Assembly (NCBI GenBank): GCA_019418545.1
Contig: DYBQ01000104.1
Span: 1 to 8,296, forward strand
Source: Clostridiales bacterium
GTDB lineage: Bacteria > Bacillota > Clostridia > Oscillospirales > Acutalibacteraceae
Length of the DNA stretch: 8,296 nt
Direction of reading: 5' to 3'
Within the stretch, counting starts at the first letter, position 1. Each line of letters opens with the position of its first letter. Positions 1 to 6,025 of this stretch are shown here, in pieces. The notes below the pieces were generated by a model. That model was not told the DNA's origin. It saw only the letters and a list, made by a program, of their open reading frames with translations, and made no database searches. The translations under genes were made by a program, and so were the position numbers.

Positions 1-1
1 G

Positions 2-244
2 GCAGGCAACTGGGGCAGCGCATCGGCAGGCGAAAGTGGCAGCGCAGCGGCAGGCAAGCAGGGAATTGCCTGTTGCCGTGGCGGCAAGGTGAAAGGTGAT
101 ATAGGGGCTGTATTAGCATTATCCGAGATTGACGATAACGGAAACAACATATCTGCAAAGGCTGTTATTGTAGACGGGAAAACCATCAAAGTAAATACCT
201 GGTACACCCTTAAAAATGGGGAGTTTGTGGAGGCGAGGGGGTGA
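2..244 (+). CDS. C-terminal part of an octapeptide-repeat protein (5' end outside window)
   Basis: The open frame enters from the left edge and stops at TGA 242-244, giving 80 visible residues. The first 24 are three exact-length 8-residue units, AGNWGSAS, AGESGSAA and AGKQGIAC, encoded by 24-base units at 2-25, 26-49 and 50-73. A compact non-repetitive tail follows. It contains GDIGAVLALSEID, then a V-DGK-IK-N-WYTLK-GEFVE pattern, which looks like a beta-rich capping domain. This combination of Gly/Ala/Ser-rich short repeats with a 'YYT-x-x-GEFVE' ending resembles phage and mobile-element repeat proteins that I recall as the DUF7666 type; that name is from memory and unchecked. Such repeats usually suggest a solenoid or fibre-like fold, but no function is known. 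The next gene begins 4 bases after the stop, so the two are probably co-transcribed. Coding is near certain; the family name is tentative. Confidence 0.8.
   Translation, partial: AGNWGSASAGESGSAAAGKQGIACCRGGKVKGDIGAVLALSEIDDNGNNISAKAVIVDGKTIKVNTWYTLKNGEFVEARG
236..243 (+). promoter_or_regulatory. Ribosome binding site deciding a TTG start at 249
   Basis: AGGGGGTG lies 5 bases before the TTG at 249 and overlaps the stop of the upstream repeat-protein gene; counted from the end of AGGGGG the gap is 7. It resembles AGGAGGTG with one mismatch. The alternative in-frame ATG at 216 has no purine-rich site in front of it and would overlap the upstream gene by 29 bases, so the TTG is preferred. Confidence 0.55.
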
Positions 245-248
245 TTCA

Positions 249-608
249 TTGAAATTCAAAACTACGCAAAGGGAAATTCGGTCACAATATGCACAGGTCA
301 TTGCTGTCCCTTACTGCCGGCTTCAAACACTTCTCTGTTATGAAATACCAACCGCATATACAACGCGCAGAGAAGGCTGGGGCGCCGACATCTACATTTT
401 TGAATCTCCCAATTTGGGGAAAGTGGCTATCTCCACAGGTTATGCTCCATTTGGCAACATAAGCCCCAGCTATGAATTGAATTGTGCATATGAAGAAAGG
501 GCTCAGAAAATTAGATGGGATTATTCCCTCACATGGAAAGAACAAAAACAGATGCTGCACCAATTAGTTTTAGATTATATTGCAGAAGTAAAAAAGGTTT
601 TGGGGTAA
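249..608 (+). CDS. Conserved-looking hypothetical protein, phage accessory type
   Basis: This encodes 119 residues from TTG 249, chosen because a purine-rich site sits at 236-243; an ATG at 216 is the alternative. The N-terminus (KTTQREIRSQYAQVIAVPYC) leads into LQTLL, then YTTRREGWGADIYIF and a central AISTGYAPFGNISPSYEL segment, and ends in a charged helix. I recall small Clostridia phage proteins with the same order: a 'TTxxEI', then 'xPYCxLQxLL', then 'GWxxDIY', then 'STGYxPFGN'. None that I know has an assigned function. There is no signal peptide or membrane segment and no obvious catalytic motif. It sits between the repeat protein and the 185-residue gene with only 4 bases on either side, which suggests an operon. 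Coding confidence is high; function is unknown. Confidence 0.8.
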   Translation: MKFKTTQREIRSQYAQVIAVPYCRLQTLLCYEIPTAYTTRREGWGADIYIFESPNLGKVAISTGYAPFGNISPSYELNCAYEERAQKIRWDYSLTWKEQKQMLHQLVLDYIAEVKKVLG

Positions 609-612
609 ACAA

Positions 613-1170
613 ATGGAATTGTTAAATGAAATTTATAAAAAAGATGAATTGTTTTACTGGTGCAACTGCCTTGGCGAAATCAACATGCCGGGTGATGGGC
701 ACTTTATTGTACATAATCCAAAAGAGCTTCCGCCTCGTTATTTTGAGCTTTATGAGAAATATCAAATGGAAACGGATGACTGCCATCGTTATGTAGTCTC
801 TTTTCGCGGCCGTCCTGGCATGCTGCTAACTGCATTACATGACGAGGGGTATTATTTCGATGTTTTAAATATGAAAAGCAGGGCGGCAACACTTGACGGA
901 ATTATGACAAGGGAATGTATCAGGAAAATTGCCGCTCTTCTTGTTATGCGGCAGTGTGAAAAAATGTCACATGACAAGAGGTTAGATGGATGTATTCCTA
1001 TCTTTGGAGAGGACACCGACCCTGATGGTCACGAGTTAGCATTGTTTATTCCTGAAGACAGAGCATCAGATATTGACAGCCTCCAGAAAATATTTTTGGA
1101 ATATTGTTGGACAAGAGCAGACGAAAGAACTCTCATTCGTTCATCCTCCTGTTTTTATTTTATAGAATAA
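613..1170 (+). CDS. Hypothetical protein, 185 residues, unrecognised
   Basis: The ATG at 613 follows GGGGT (602-606) with suitable spacing, and that site overlaps the upstream stop, so translation may be coupled. The protein is soluble and mixed alpha/beta. It has an acidic and aromatic N-terminal half (LFYWCNCLGEI, then PPRYFELYEKYQ), a central RYVVSFRGRPGMLLTALHDEG, a probable helix RECIRKIAALLVMRQCEKM, and an acidic GEDTDPDGHELALFIPED segment. It has seven cysteines, but they form no CxxC pair and look unlike a zinc site. No family is recognised and no catalytic motif stands out. The coding sequence is followed by a 59-base gap, one of the larger spacers here, so the next gene might be separately regulated, although no clear promoter is visible. 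I am confident that it is a gene and have no functional call. Confidence 0.8.
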   Translation: MELLNEIYKKDELFYWCNCLGEINMPGDGHFIVHNPKELPPRYFELYEKYQMETDDCHRYVVSFRGRPGMLLTALHDEGYYFDVLNMKSRAATLDGIMTRECIRKIAALLVMRQCEKMSHDKRLDGCIPIFGEDTDPDGHELALFIPEDRASDIDSLQKIFLEYCWTRADERTLIRSSSCFYFIE

Positions 1171-1229
1171 CCAAGCCTTCTAAGCGGTCGTTCCACAGTA
1201 ACTGTTTTTAACAAAAGGAGAATTTTATT

Positions 1230-2150
1230 ATGTCTAAATTTAAGGTTGGAGATTTTGTGAAGGGAAATGCATTGGCCGATGAACATTACGGAATTACAAA
1301 TTCCAAAATGAAAAAGGCCCGTGTGATCCATGTGGATAAAAACGAAACAATGATGAAGTTGCTCATTGCCGAACATGAAAACAAAAGTTATATTGGCGAG
1401 AAGTGTATGGTAACACATTTCGAGTGCTTCGACCTCTGCAGCCCCGAGCATCTCAATGAGCCCCCTGAAATGAAAATCTCTAAGATTGAAATAGGAGATA
1501 AAATCAAAATCAAACCCTGGTCTGAGATTCGAAAGACCCTGAAGGAAAATTGTACAGACTCTCACGATAGATTCTTTAGCTTTGTAGGAATGAGTATTTA
1601 CTGCAACAGTGTTCTCCGCGTCGATCATGTAGGCTTGACTTCAAATGGGAAATATGTTTGTGCGAAAGGATGGTCCTGGTCCCCTGAATGGTTTGATGTA
1701 GTTGCTGAAGACGCTACTTGCGATGAAGCGCTTGTCAGTGAAACAACGTCCTCCAATGGAAAAGAAAAAATTGAAATCGAAGTGGATTTAAATTTCCCAG
1801 CAGAGGCCTATCACAAGGCCCATCTCGCCGTTGAAGAAAAAATCAAATCCTATCGCAAATTCAAAAAAGAATGGACAAAGGAAGAGCTTCAAGAGGCGCA
1901 GCGCCTTGCAGAGGAAATGGTTCTGGAGTTGTATCGAAAAAGAGTCAGCCCAGTGTTTTATGTTAGAAAAGAATTTAACCCGGACAACGAAGAAATTTCT
2001 TTGAATTGCAACTTTGGCACTCCGAAAGGTTATGGGAAATTTCATTCTTCCCCTGCCGGTGATGACATCTATAACGAAACCATTGGACGCTGCGTTTGTC
2101 TGTGCAAGGCCACCGGCCGCAAAATCCCAGATTTTATTCTGCGTAAATGA
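1230..2150 (+). CDS. 306-residue protein with two probable SH3/KOW-like modules and a C-terminal phage-type domain
   Basis: The start is ATG 1230, with AAAGGAG upstream at good spacing. Residues 3-68 begin FKVGDFVKG and continue as short hydrophobic strands (ARVIHV, MKLLIAEH, YIGEKCMV), the pattern of a small SH3-like or KOW-like barrel. Residues 85-157 repeat the theme: KIEIGDKIKIKPWSEI, then FSFVGMSIYCNSVLRVDHV, then KGWSWSPEWFDVV. This resembles the 'GD-V-I...GK...WSxEMFE' segments I recall from many Clostridia phage hypothetical proteins. Residues 190-240 are a charged helix (AEAYHKAHLAVEEKIK, then EELQEAQRLAEEM). The C-terminus has ETIGRCVCLCKATGRKIPDFI, a recurring 'GKAVALCRATGRxxPDFI'-like ending. 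A nucleic-acid or protein-binding role would fit SH3-like modules but is only inference. No enzyme motif is seen. Confidence 0.82.
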   Translation: MSKFKVGDFVKGNALADEHYGITNSKMKKARVIHVDKNETMMKLLIAEHENKSYIGEKCMVTHFECFDLCSPEHLNEPPEMKISKIEIGDKIKIKPWSEIRKTLKENCTDSHDRFFSFVGMSIYCNSVLRVDHVGLTSNGKYVCAKGWSWSPEWFDVVAEDATCDEALVSETTSSNGKEKIEIEVDLNFPAEAYHKAHLAVEEKIKSYRKFKKEWTKEELQEAQRLAEEMVLELYRKRVSPVFYVRKEFNPDNEEISLNCNFGTPKGYGKFHSSPAGDDIYNETIGRCVCLCKATGRKIPDFILRK

Positions 2151-2161
2151 GGAATGAAAAA

Positions 2162-2263
2162 ATGGATAAAAGGTTTGAAGAACTAAAAGAGTATAGGAAA
2201 TCCAGTTTATATCCCAACAAACCGGAACAGAAGAACGGGTTTTATTTTGTCCCAGTCAATTGA
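2162..2263 (+). CDS. 33-residue micro-protein
   Basis: This short frame reads MDKRFEELKEYRKSSLYPNK followed by PEQKNGFYFVPVN and stops at TGA 2261-2263. GAGG at 2149-2152 lies 9 bases before the ATG and overlaps the upstream stop, and the frame ends 13 bases before the next start, so it fills what would otherwise be an unexplained gap. The composition is a charged amphipathic helix followed by a short hydrophobic tail, which is protein-like rather than random. There is no signal or membrane segment and no known family. It may be a small regulatory or binding peptide; equally it could be a translated spacer. I judge it more likely real than not on ribosome-site and spacing grounds. Confidence 0.55.
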   Translation: MDKRFEELKEYRKSSLYPNKPEQKNGFYFVPVN

Positions 2264-2276
2264 AAGAAGGGTGATT

Positions 2277-2756
2277 ATGAAAGTAAAACCTCAAATCACA
2301 ATCGAGACATTTACCAAATCCTATCACATAGATGTAGAAGCGCTTTGCAAATTGCTAGGTGTCCCCAGTATAAAAGATGTCCATGCGATTAAAACTACTC
2401 TTTCTCAAGGGGATAAAAGTATTATTGCATACGCCTTTCCAGGTGATGGCGATCCTTTCGTTGTAGTGGATGGGGCGACAAATGAAAACTATTTTTATTT
2501 TGCAAGTGTCATGATGCCTAATGAAAATGCTCCAAACGATTTTGTTGCCCAACTGTATGCGGGAGGCGCCAGTTATGAGGTCGATTGTCCTATCGCTATG
2601 GTAAAAAGCTGTGCAAGCGGGCGAAATCCTTCCGGTGAAGCATATAGCGCCGGAAAAGGCTTGACAAAAATCGTGTATGTGGACCCCGAAGTGGCGGTGG
2701 CACAGTACCGGACATGGGGAGAAAATCTCCCAACGCCGGAACACGCGGAGGAGTAA
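2277..2756 (+). CDS. Hypothetical protein, 159 residues, unrecognised
   Basis: ATG 2277 is preceded by AGAAGGG at about 6 bases and is preferred to the in-frame TTG at 2247, which overlaps the small upstream gene. The N-terminus (MKVKPQITIETFTKSYHIDV) leads into EALCKLLGVPS, and the following residues alternate short hydrophobic strands with loops (KSIIAYAFPGDGDPFVVVDG, then YFYFASVMM, then DFVAQLYAGGASYEVDCPIAMV). The tail (LTKIVYVDPEVAVAQYRTWG) is again beta-rich, and the last residues are acidic. It reads as a small soluble alpha/beta protein without membrane segments, zinc motifs or a recognisable active site. A 143-base gap follows, the longest in the window before position 7000, so the gene may close a transcription unit, though no terminator is visible. 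Confidence 0.8.
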   Translation: MKVKPQITIETFTKSYHIDVEALCKLLGVPSIKDVHAIKTTLSQGDKSIIAYAFPGDGDPFVVVDGATNENYFYFASVMMPNENAPNDFVAQLYAGGASYEVDCPIAMVKSCASGRNPSGEAYSAGKGLTKIVYVDPEVAVAQYRTWGENLPTPEHAEE

Positions 2757-2899
2757 AAGAAATAGCACTCTGCAAAAAAGTATAAAGGGGTAAGAATACG
2801 GATGCCATTGATGCACAAAGTGATTAAAACCACTTTCAGTATTCGGTGCAGGCGCTTCTTTTGTTGAGAAAGCAAATTTTTAAAACAGGAGGTCGAAAC
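2757..2899 (+). other. 143-base spacer without a supported gene
   Basis: This is the longest gene-free stretch in the first 7 kb. It holds a short inverted repeat AAAGTG (2817-2822) / CACTTT (2831-2836) with an 8-base loop, too weak to be a confident terminator, and no good -35/-10 pair. A 21-codon frame at 2802-2867 has only a distant GGGG 11 bases upstream and is not accepted. The right end carries the AGGAGG site for the gene at 2900. Confidence 0.5.
2887..2892 (+). promoter_or_regulatory. Strong ribosome binding site deciding a GTG start at 2900
   Basis: A perfect AGGAGG lies 7 bases before GTG 2900. The open frame extends upstream to about 2846 without an equivalent site, so the 18-codon-shorter GTG start is favoured. 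Confidence 0.8.
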
Positions 2900-3841
2900 G
2901 TGACTTACGAACAACTGTGCAAAGATTTTCTTTTTAACGCCACAAAGACAACCGCCCAGTATAAACAGGGCGATTACCTTATCCGCCTTGTGAAAATCCC
3001 TGTGAACAAACATGTTGAGGCATTGTATATGTCATATAACTACATGGGCAGGAAAGAAAAATACTTTTTCTCCAGAGAAAAAACTATGGATTTTGCCGGC
3101 TATGTCGTTAAACACAAAGAACTCAAATTAAGCACATATAACTTCCGCAAAAGTGCAGCCGAAGACATCCCTGACCTGGACTCTGATTTTTCTGATCGAC
3201 TGTCAGAAAAAATCACACGCCGTGCCGTCGAATTCGTTCAGAATGAATCACTGCCACAGCTTTCTGAAATGGATCAAAAGAACGCCGAGAAAGAAGGCTG
3301 CCGTCTATTTTTCTATGAGCTGCCACAAGAGCTTTTTCCGAAATTTATCAGCAGTAATGATATTACAGAAGATATCGTTATTGATGCCCTTTCGGGAGAG
3401 CCGGGCTGGGATGAAAAGCTGGCAAGAGAATTTCTGGAAGCAGAAGCGTCTTACAGTCGAAAAAGTCGGAAGGAAGAACTTCTCGGAAATCTTGCTTTCA
3501 GGAAAATGGCCCGCGAGGTTGCAACGGCATGTGAAGAAGATAAAAACAGTATGTTGTACCAGCGGCGTGAAATGAAACGAGCTGTAGGCGACGCAAAAAC
3601 GGTCACTGTAGATTTCATGTCCAAAGAAAATACATTGGAAACCACCAAGATAGAAGTCAAAGCTTTTACTTATTTAAACGGCGGCCAGGCGGCCAGTATC
3701 TCTACTTATTGTATTTCGCCCGAAAAAGAACGAAAGCGAGTGGAGGCGCTGGCCTGTGAAAAATATTCCAGCGAGTTCCCTGTTGAACGCATCATGGCTA
3801 TCCGATATGGCAAAAAAGCATTGTGGAAGAAGGAGCAATAA
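2900..3841 (+). CDS. Hypothetical protein, 313 residues, upstream neighbour of the Thg1-like gene
   Basis: The start is GTG 2900, fixed by AGGAGG at 2887-2892. The N-terminal third (MTYEQLCKDFLFN, then GDYLIRLVKIPVNKHVEALY, then KYFFSREKTMDFAGYVV) is mixed alpha/beta. The middle is highly charged and helical (SDFSDRLSEKITRRAVEFVQ, then WDEKLAREFLEAEASYSRKS, then RKMAREVATACEEDK). The last ~80 residues look like a separate small domain (TVTVDFMSKENTLETTKIEV, then GQAASISTYCI, then VERIMAIRYGKKALWKKE), whose 'ERIMAIRYGKKALW' ending resembles 'I-AI-Y-GK-LW' tails in other phage small proteins. No nuclease, ligase or polymerase motif is visible. The Thg1-like gene starts 40 bases downstream on the same strand, so the two are probably co-expressed, but a shared function is only inference. 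Confidence 0.82.
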   Translation: MTYEQLCKDFLFNATKTTAQYKQGDYLIRLVKIPVNKHVEALYMSYNYMGRKEKYFFSREKTMDFAGYVVKHKELKLSTYNFRKSAAEDIPDLDSDFSDRLSEKITRRAVEFVQNESLPQLSEMDQKNAEKEGCRLFFYELPQELFPKFISSNDITEDIVIDALSGEPGWDEKLAREFLEAEASYSRKSRKEELLGNLAFRKMAREVATACEEDKNSMLYQRREMKRAVGDAKTVTVDFMSKENTLETTKIEVKAFTYLNGGQAASISTYCISPEKERKRVEALACEKYSSEFPVERIMAIRYGKKALWKKEQ

Positions 3842-3881
3842 AACTATCCAGCATTTTGAATGGCACGAAGGGGGAAGGGTT

Positions 3882-4631
3882 ATGAATTTAGGCGAACGAA
3901 TGAAAGAATACGAATATGTTACCCGGACGCACCTGGTTCGCAGAACGCCAGTCATCATCCGTGTTGACGGCAAGGCGTTTCACACATTTACCAAGGGAAT
4001 GCAAAAGCCGTTCGATATGGTACTTATCAAAACCATGCAGGACACAATGCAGTATCTTTGCGAAAATATTCAGAACTGCGTCCTGGGGTATACCCAGTCG
4101 GATGAAATCACACTGGTTTTGGTCGATTATAAGTCTCAGGATACATCGGCGTGGTTCGATGACAATATTCAGAAAATGTGCAGCATTTCCGCTGCAATGG
4201 CAACGCTGGCGTTCAACAAGTTTTTCATTCGAAATGTTGAAGCCGGCCGGCCGATGGGTGACAAATGGAACAAGGCTCTGTTCGACAGCCGCGTGTTCAA
4301 TTTGCCCAAAGAAGAGGTATGCAACTGCCTTATCTGGCGCCAGCAGGATGCAACGCGCAATTCCATTCAGTCTCTTGGGCAAGCACATTTTTCTCATAGT
4401 GAGCTAAAGGGAAAGTCATGCAATGAAGTGCAGGACATGCTTATGCTTCAAAAGGGCATTAACTGGAATGACCTGCCCGTCCAGCTAAAACGCGGAAGCT
4501 GCTGTGTCAAAGAAACGCGAATTATTAACAAGGGCACGCCCCGCGAAGGCGTCCGCAATCAGTGGGTTGTTGACGCCAGCATCCCTGTCTTTACACAGGA
4601 TAGGGGATATATTGAAAGTCGAATTATGTAA
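3882..4631 (+). CDS. thg1: Thg1-like 3'-5' nucleotide polymerase (tRNA-His guanylyltransferase superfamily, bacterial TLP type)
   Basis: This 249-residue protein begins at ATG 3882 after GGGGGAAGGG, with length typical of the superfamily. RVDGKAFHTFTKG at residues 27-39 contains D29-G30, the first metal-binding pair, at the same numbering as human THG1. YTQSDEITLVL (70-80) supplies D74-E75, matching the second metal-binding Asp-Glu. FDSRVFNLPKEEV (134-146) and WRQQDATRNSI (152-162) match the conserved core, but the eukaryotic His-Ile-Asn-Asn signature is replaced by Ala-Thr-Arg-Asn-Ser-Ile. That replacement is the bacterial Thg1-like-protein version. Known TLPs add nucleotides in the 3'-to-5' direction, templated by Watson-Crick pairing, and repair 5'-truncated tRNAs. 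Both catalytic carboxylate sites are intact, so activity is expected. No tRNA gene is in the window. Family assignment is confident; the substrate is inferred. Confidence 0.95.
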   Translation: MNLGERMKEYEYVTRTHLVRRTPVIIRVDGKAFHTFTKGMQKPFDMVLIKTMQDTMQYLCENIQNCVLGYTQSDEITLVLVDYKSQDTSAWFDDNIQKMCSISAAMATLAFNKFFIRNVEAGRPMGDKWNKALFDSRVFNLPKEEVCNCLIWRQQDATRNSIQSLGQAHFSHSELKGKSCNEVQDMLMLQKGINWNDLPVQLKRGSCCVKETRIINKGTPREGVRNQWVVDASIPVFTQDRGYIESRIM

Positions 4632-4726
4632 AGCTTTCCTTGCTCAAAACAGCGCCTGTTTCAGAAGGCGGTTTGTACAGAAAGACCTTGCAAAATTCAG
4701 GACGTATCACACAGAAAGGAGAAACT

Positions 4727-5362
4727 ATGGGCTATACCGTAAACGGTGTTCAGTACGACTATGATTCTCATGCAAACCAGAAAATCAAAAGGGAATTTGT
4801 AGACCGCGAAGTCCTTTGCTGCATGACAAGCGAGGTGGAATATATTCTTCGCCAGTCCATTGACGGCAACATAGAAGACATCCCGTTTACAAACGATGAC
4901 GTTGAAAATTATTACAAGCGTTCCTGTGAAGAGTGCGGCTGGGATGAGTTTGAAGAACTCACGCCGGAGGATGAAACTGTCGAAATCAAAACAAATGAAG
5001 ATGGCAAATACTTATGCCCCGTCTGCGGAACGGAGTGGAATACGGAGTCTGAAGCCAGGGAATGCTGCAGCAGCGAAACGCTCTATCGCTGTTCATACTG
5101 CGATAAGCTTTATACACCGGAAGAATACGAGAATATGGAAGAAAACCCGCAGGAGGTCTATGAATGGTGGGCTGTCACAAACTGGCTTGGGGAAAAGCTG
5201 AGAGATTTTGGCGAAGTTGTCATAGAGTGCTGGGGGCACTGGTATTGGGGCCGCTGCTGCACCGGGCAGGCCATTTACTTGGATTATATTATTTCCCGCA
5301 TCTGCCACAACATGGGCATCCTGGAAGGGCAGAAATATTCCTGGGAAAAGGAAGTGGGGTAA
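4727..5362 (+). CDS. Cysteine-rich, probably zinc-binding hypothetical protein
   Basis: The protein has 211 residues from ATG 4727, with AGAAAGGAG just upstream; the open frame continues upstream to 4640 but lacks a comparable site. The central part carries C67-x2-C70, then CPVCGTEW (C97, C100), C113-C114 and RCSYCDKLY (C122, C125). The C97/C100 and C122/C125 knuckles form a plausible zinc ribbon, possibly with a second site from the others. The C-terminal third has EVYEWWAVTNWLGEKLRDFG, then WGHWYWGRCCTGQAIYLDYI and SRICHNMGILEG. I recall this 'EWW-V-x-WL-x-xLx-x-GE ... WGRxxTGQAI-x-D-I' domain from many unassigned Clostridia phage and element proteins. The role could be nucleic-acid or protein binding. 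It lies 95 bases after the Thg1-like gene and 4 bases before the next gene. Coding is certain; function is unknown. Confidence 0.85.
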   Translation: MGYTVNGVQYDYDSHANQKIKREFVDREVLCCMTSEVEYILRQSIDGNIEDIPFTNDDVENYYKRSCEECGWDEFEELTPEDETVEIKTNEDGKYLCPVCGTEWNTESEARECCSSETLYRCSYCDKLYTPEEYENMEENPQEVYEWWAVTNWLGEKLRDFGEVVIECWGHWYWGRCCTGQAIYLDYIISRICHNMGILEGQKYSWEKEVG

Positions 5363-5366
5363 AGCC

Positions 5367-5732
5367 TTGAAAATAAAACAAATCACGGCCATCAGTCCTG
5401 AATATGGCTATCAGGCAAAAACCTGGTACGAACTTAGCGAGTGTGAATTTGCCGCCGGCTATTCCATGCTCTCTGAAAACGAGCTTTATCAAATCTACAA
5501 TTTCTGCAGGCATAAGCTCATGCAGGAATTTGTGCGCGACAATTACCCTTATCTGGCAGAGGACGCCTGTGATGTGCTTGCGCCACAGATGGTAGAAGAG
5601 CTCATCGCAGACATCGAAGCCCTCCAGTCTAAAATGGAGCTTACAGATTATGAGGCGCTCGAAGAGGCGGTTGAACAGCGCCGCATGAAGGCAATCCAGA
5701 AAGAAAGTCCAGTTCTGAAAGAAATTTGCTAA
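5367..5732 (+). CDS. Helical hypothetical protein, 121 residues
   Basis: The start is TTG 5367, with GGGG (5356-5359) 7 bases upstream inside the end of the preceding gene; no in-frame ATG lies close enough to be a better choice. The N-terminal 30 residues (MKIKQITAISPEYGYQAKTW, then YELSECEFAAGYSML) suggest a short strand and turn. Most of the rest is helical and acidic: SENELYQIYNFCRHKLMQEF, then DACDVLAPQMVEELIADIEA, then YEALEEAVEQRRMKAIQKE. There is no membrane segment, CxxC motif or recognised enzyme motif. It is packed between the zinc-binding protein and the 91-residue gene with 4- and 11-base spacers, so it is almost certainly co-transcribed with them. I have no family name for it. 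Confidence 0.78.
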   Translation: MKIKQITAISPEYGYQAKTWYELSECEFAAGYSMLSENELYQIYNFCRHKLMQEFVRDNYPYLAEDACDVLAPQMVEELIADIEALQSKMELTDYEALEEAVEQRRMKAIQKESPVLKEIC

Positions 5733-5743
5733 GGAGGTTTCTT

Positions 5744-6019
5744 ATGAAAGTCTATGTGCTCAGCGTGTACGGGGAGAATCCTGACAGAGATTTTCATTAT
5801 GTGCACGGTGTATATCAAACACTTCTCAAGGCGCACAATGCCATGGAGGAAGAGTATTTAAAGAAAAAAGAAGAAGTCCGTAAAAGCGGGGCACAGCTCG
5901 ATGACGATTACGACAACTTCGGCTTGTGGTATGCCTCCTTTGCCACAAAAGGCCAAATGCCCTACAGCGACTACGAGGCAATTTATCGCTATGAAATCAC
6001 AGAAACGGAATTGGAGTGA
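5744..6019 (+). CDS. Small hypothetical protein, 91 residues
   Basis: ATG 5744 follows a near-perfect AAGGAGG (5731-5737) by 6 bases; that site overlaps the TAA of the upstream gene. The protein starts MKVYVLSVYGENPDRDFHYV, a beta strand opening typical of small phage-borne proteins that read 'KVYVL...GVYxTLxKAxxAME'. A charged helix follows (LLKAHNAMEEEYLKKKEEVR), then an acidic DDDYDN, an aromatic FGLWYASFATKG, and a C-terminal strand AIYRYEITETELE. The beta-alpha-beta layout is compact and soluble. No catalytic residues are evident. The next gene's ribosome site is within its last codons. The strong ribosome site implies high translation relative to its neighbours. Confidence 0.82.
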   Translation: MKVYVLSVYGENPDRDFHYVHGVYQTLLKAHNAMEEEYLKKKEEVRKSGAQLDDDYDNFGLWYASFATKGQMPYSDYEAIYRYEITETELE

Positions 6020-6025
6020 GTGTGC

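Noticed and set aside
1..73. CRISPR or satellite array suggested by repeated ggcaggc/cagcgca words
   Set aside because: The repeats are contiguous 24-base units in frame with an open coding sequence and have no spacers; they encode an octapeptide repeat.
1195..1205. Palindrome ACAGTAACTGT before the 306-residue gene
   Set aside because: Eleven bases of symmetry without a nearby promoter pair are expected by chance in 8 kb; there is no basis for calling an operator.
1155..1628. 157-codon open frame on the - strand
   Set aside because: It lies across the 185- and 306-residue genes, has no ribosome site, and its translation is rich in Phe/His/Cys like an antisense shadow.
2802..2867. 21-codon frame in the 143-base spacer
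   Set aside because: The only purine-rich stretch (GGGG 2787-2790) is 11 bases away, and the Cys/Arg-rich translation does not look protein-like.
3888..4397. 169-codon open frame on the - strand inside the Thg1-like gene
   Set aside because: It is antisense to a confidently assigned gene with intact catalytic motifs; there is no ribosome site or recognisable product.
4653..4670. Small hairpin CGCCT / AGGCG after the Thg1-like gene
   Set aside because: The stem is only 5 pairs with an 8-base loop and no following T-run, so it is too weak to call a terminator.
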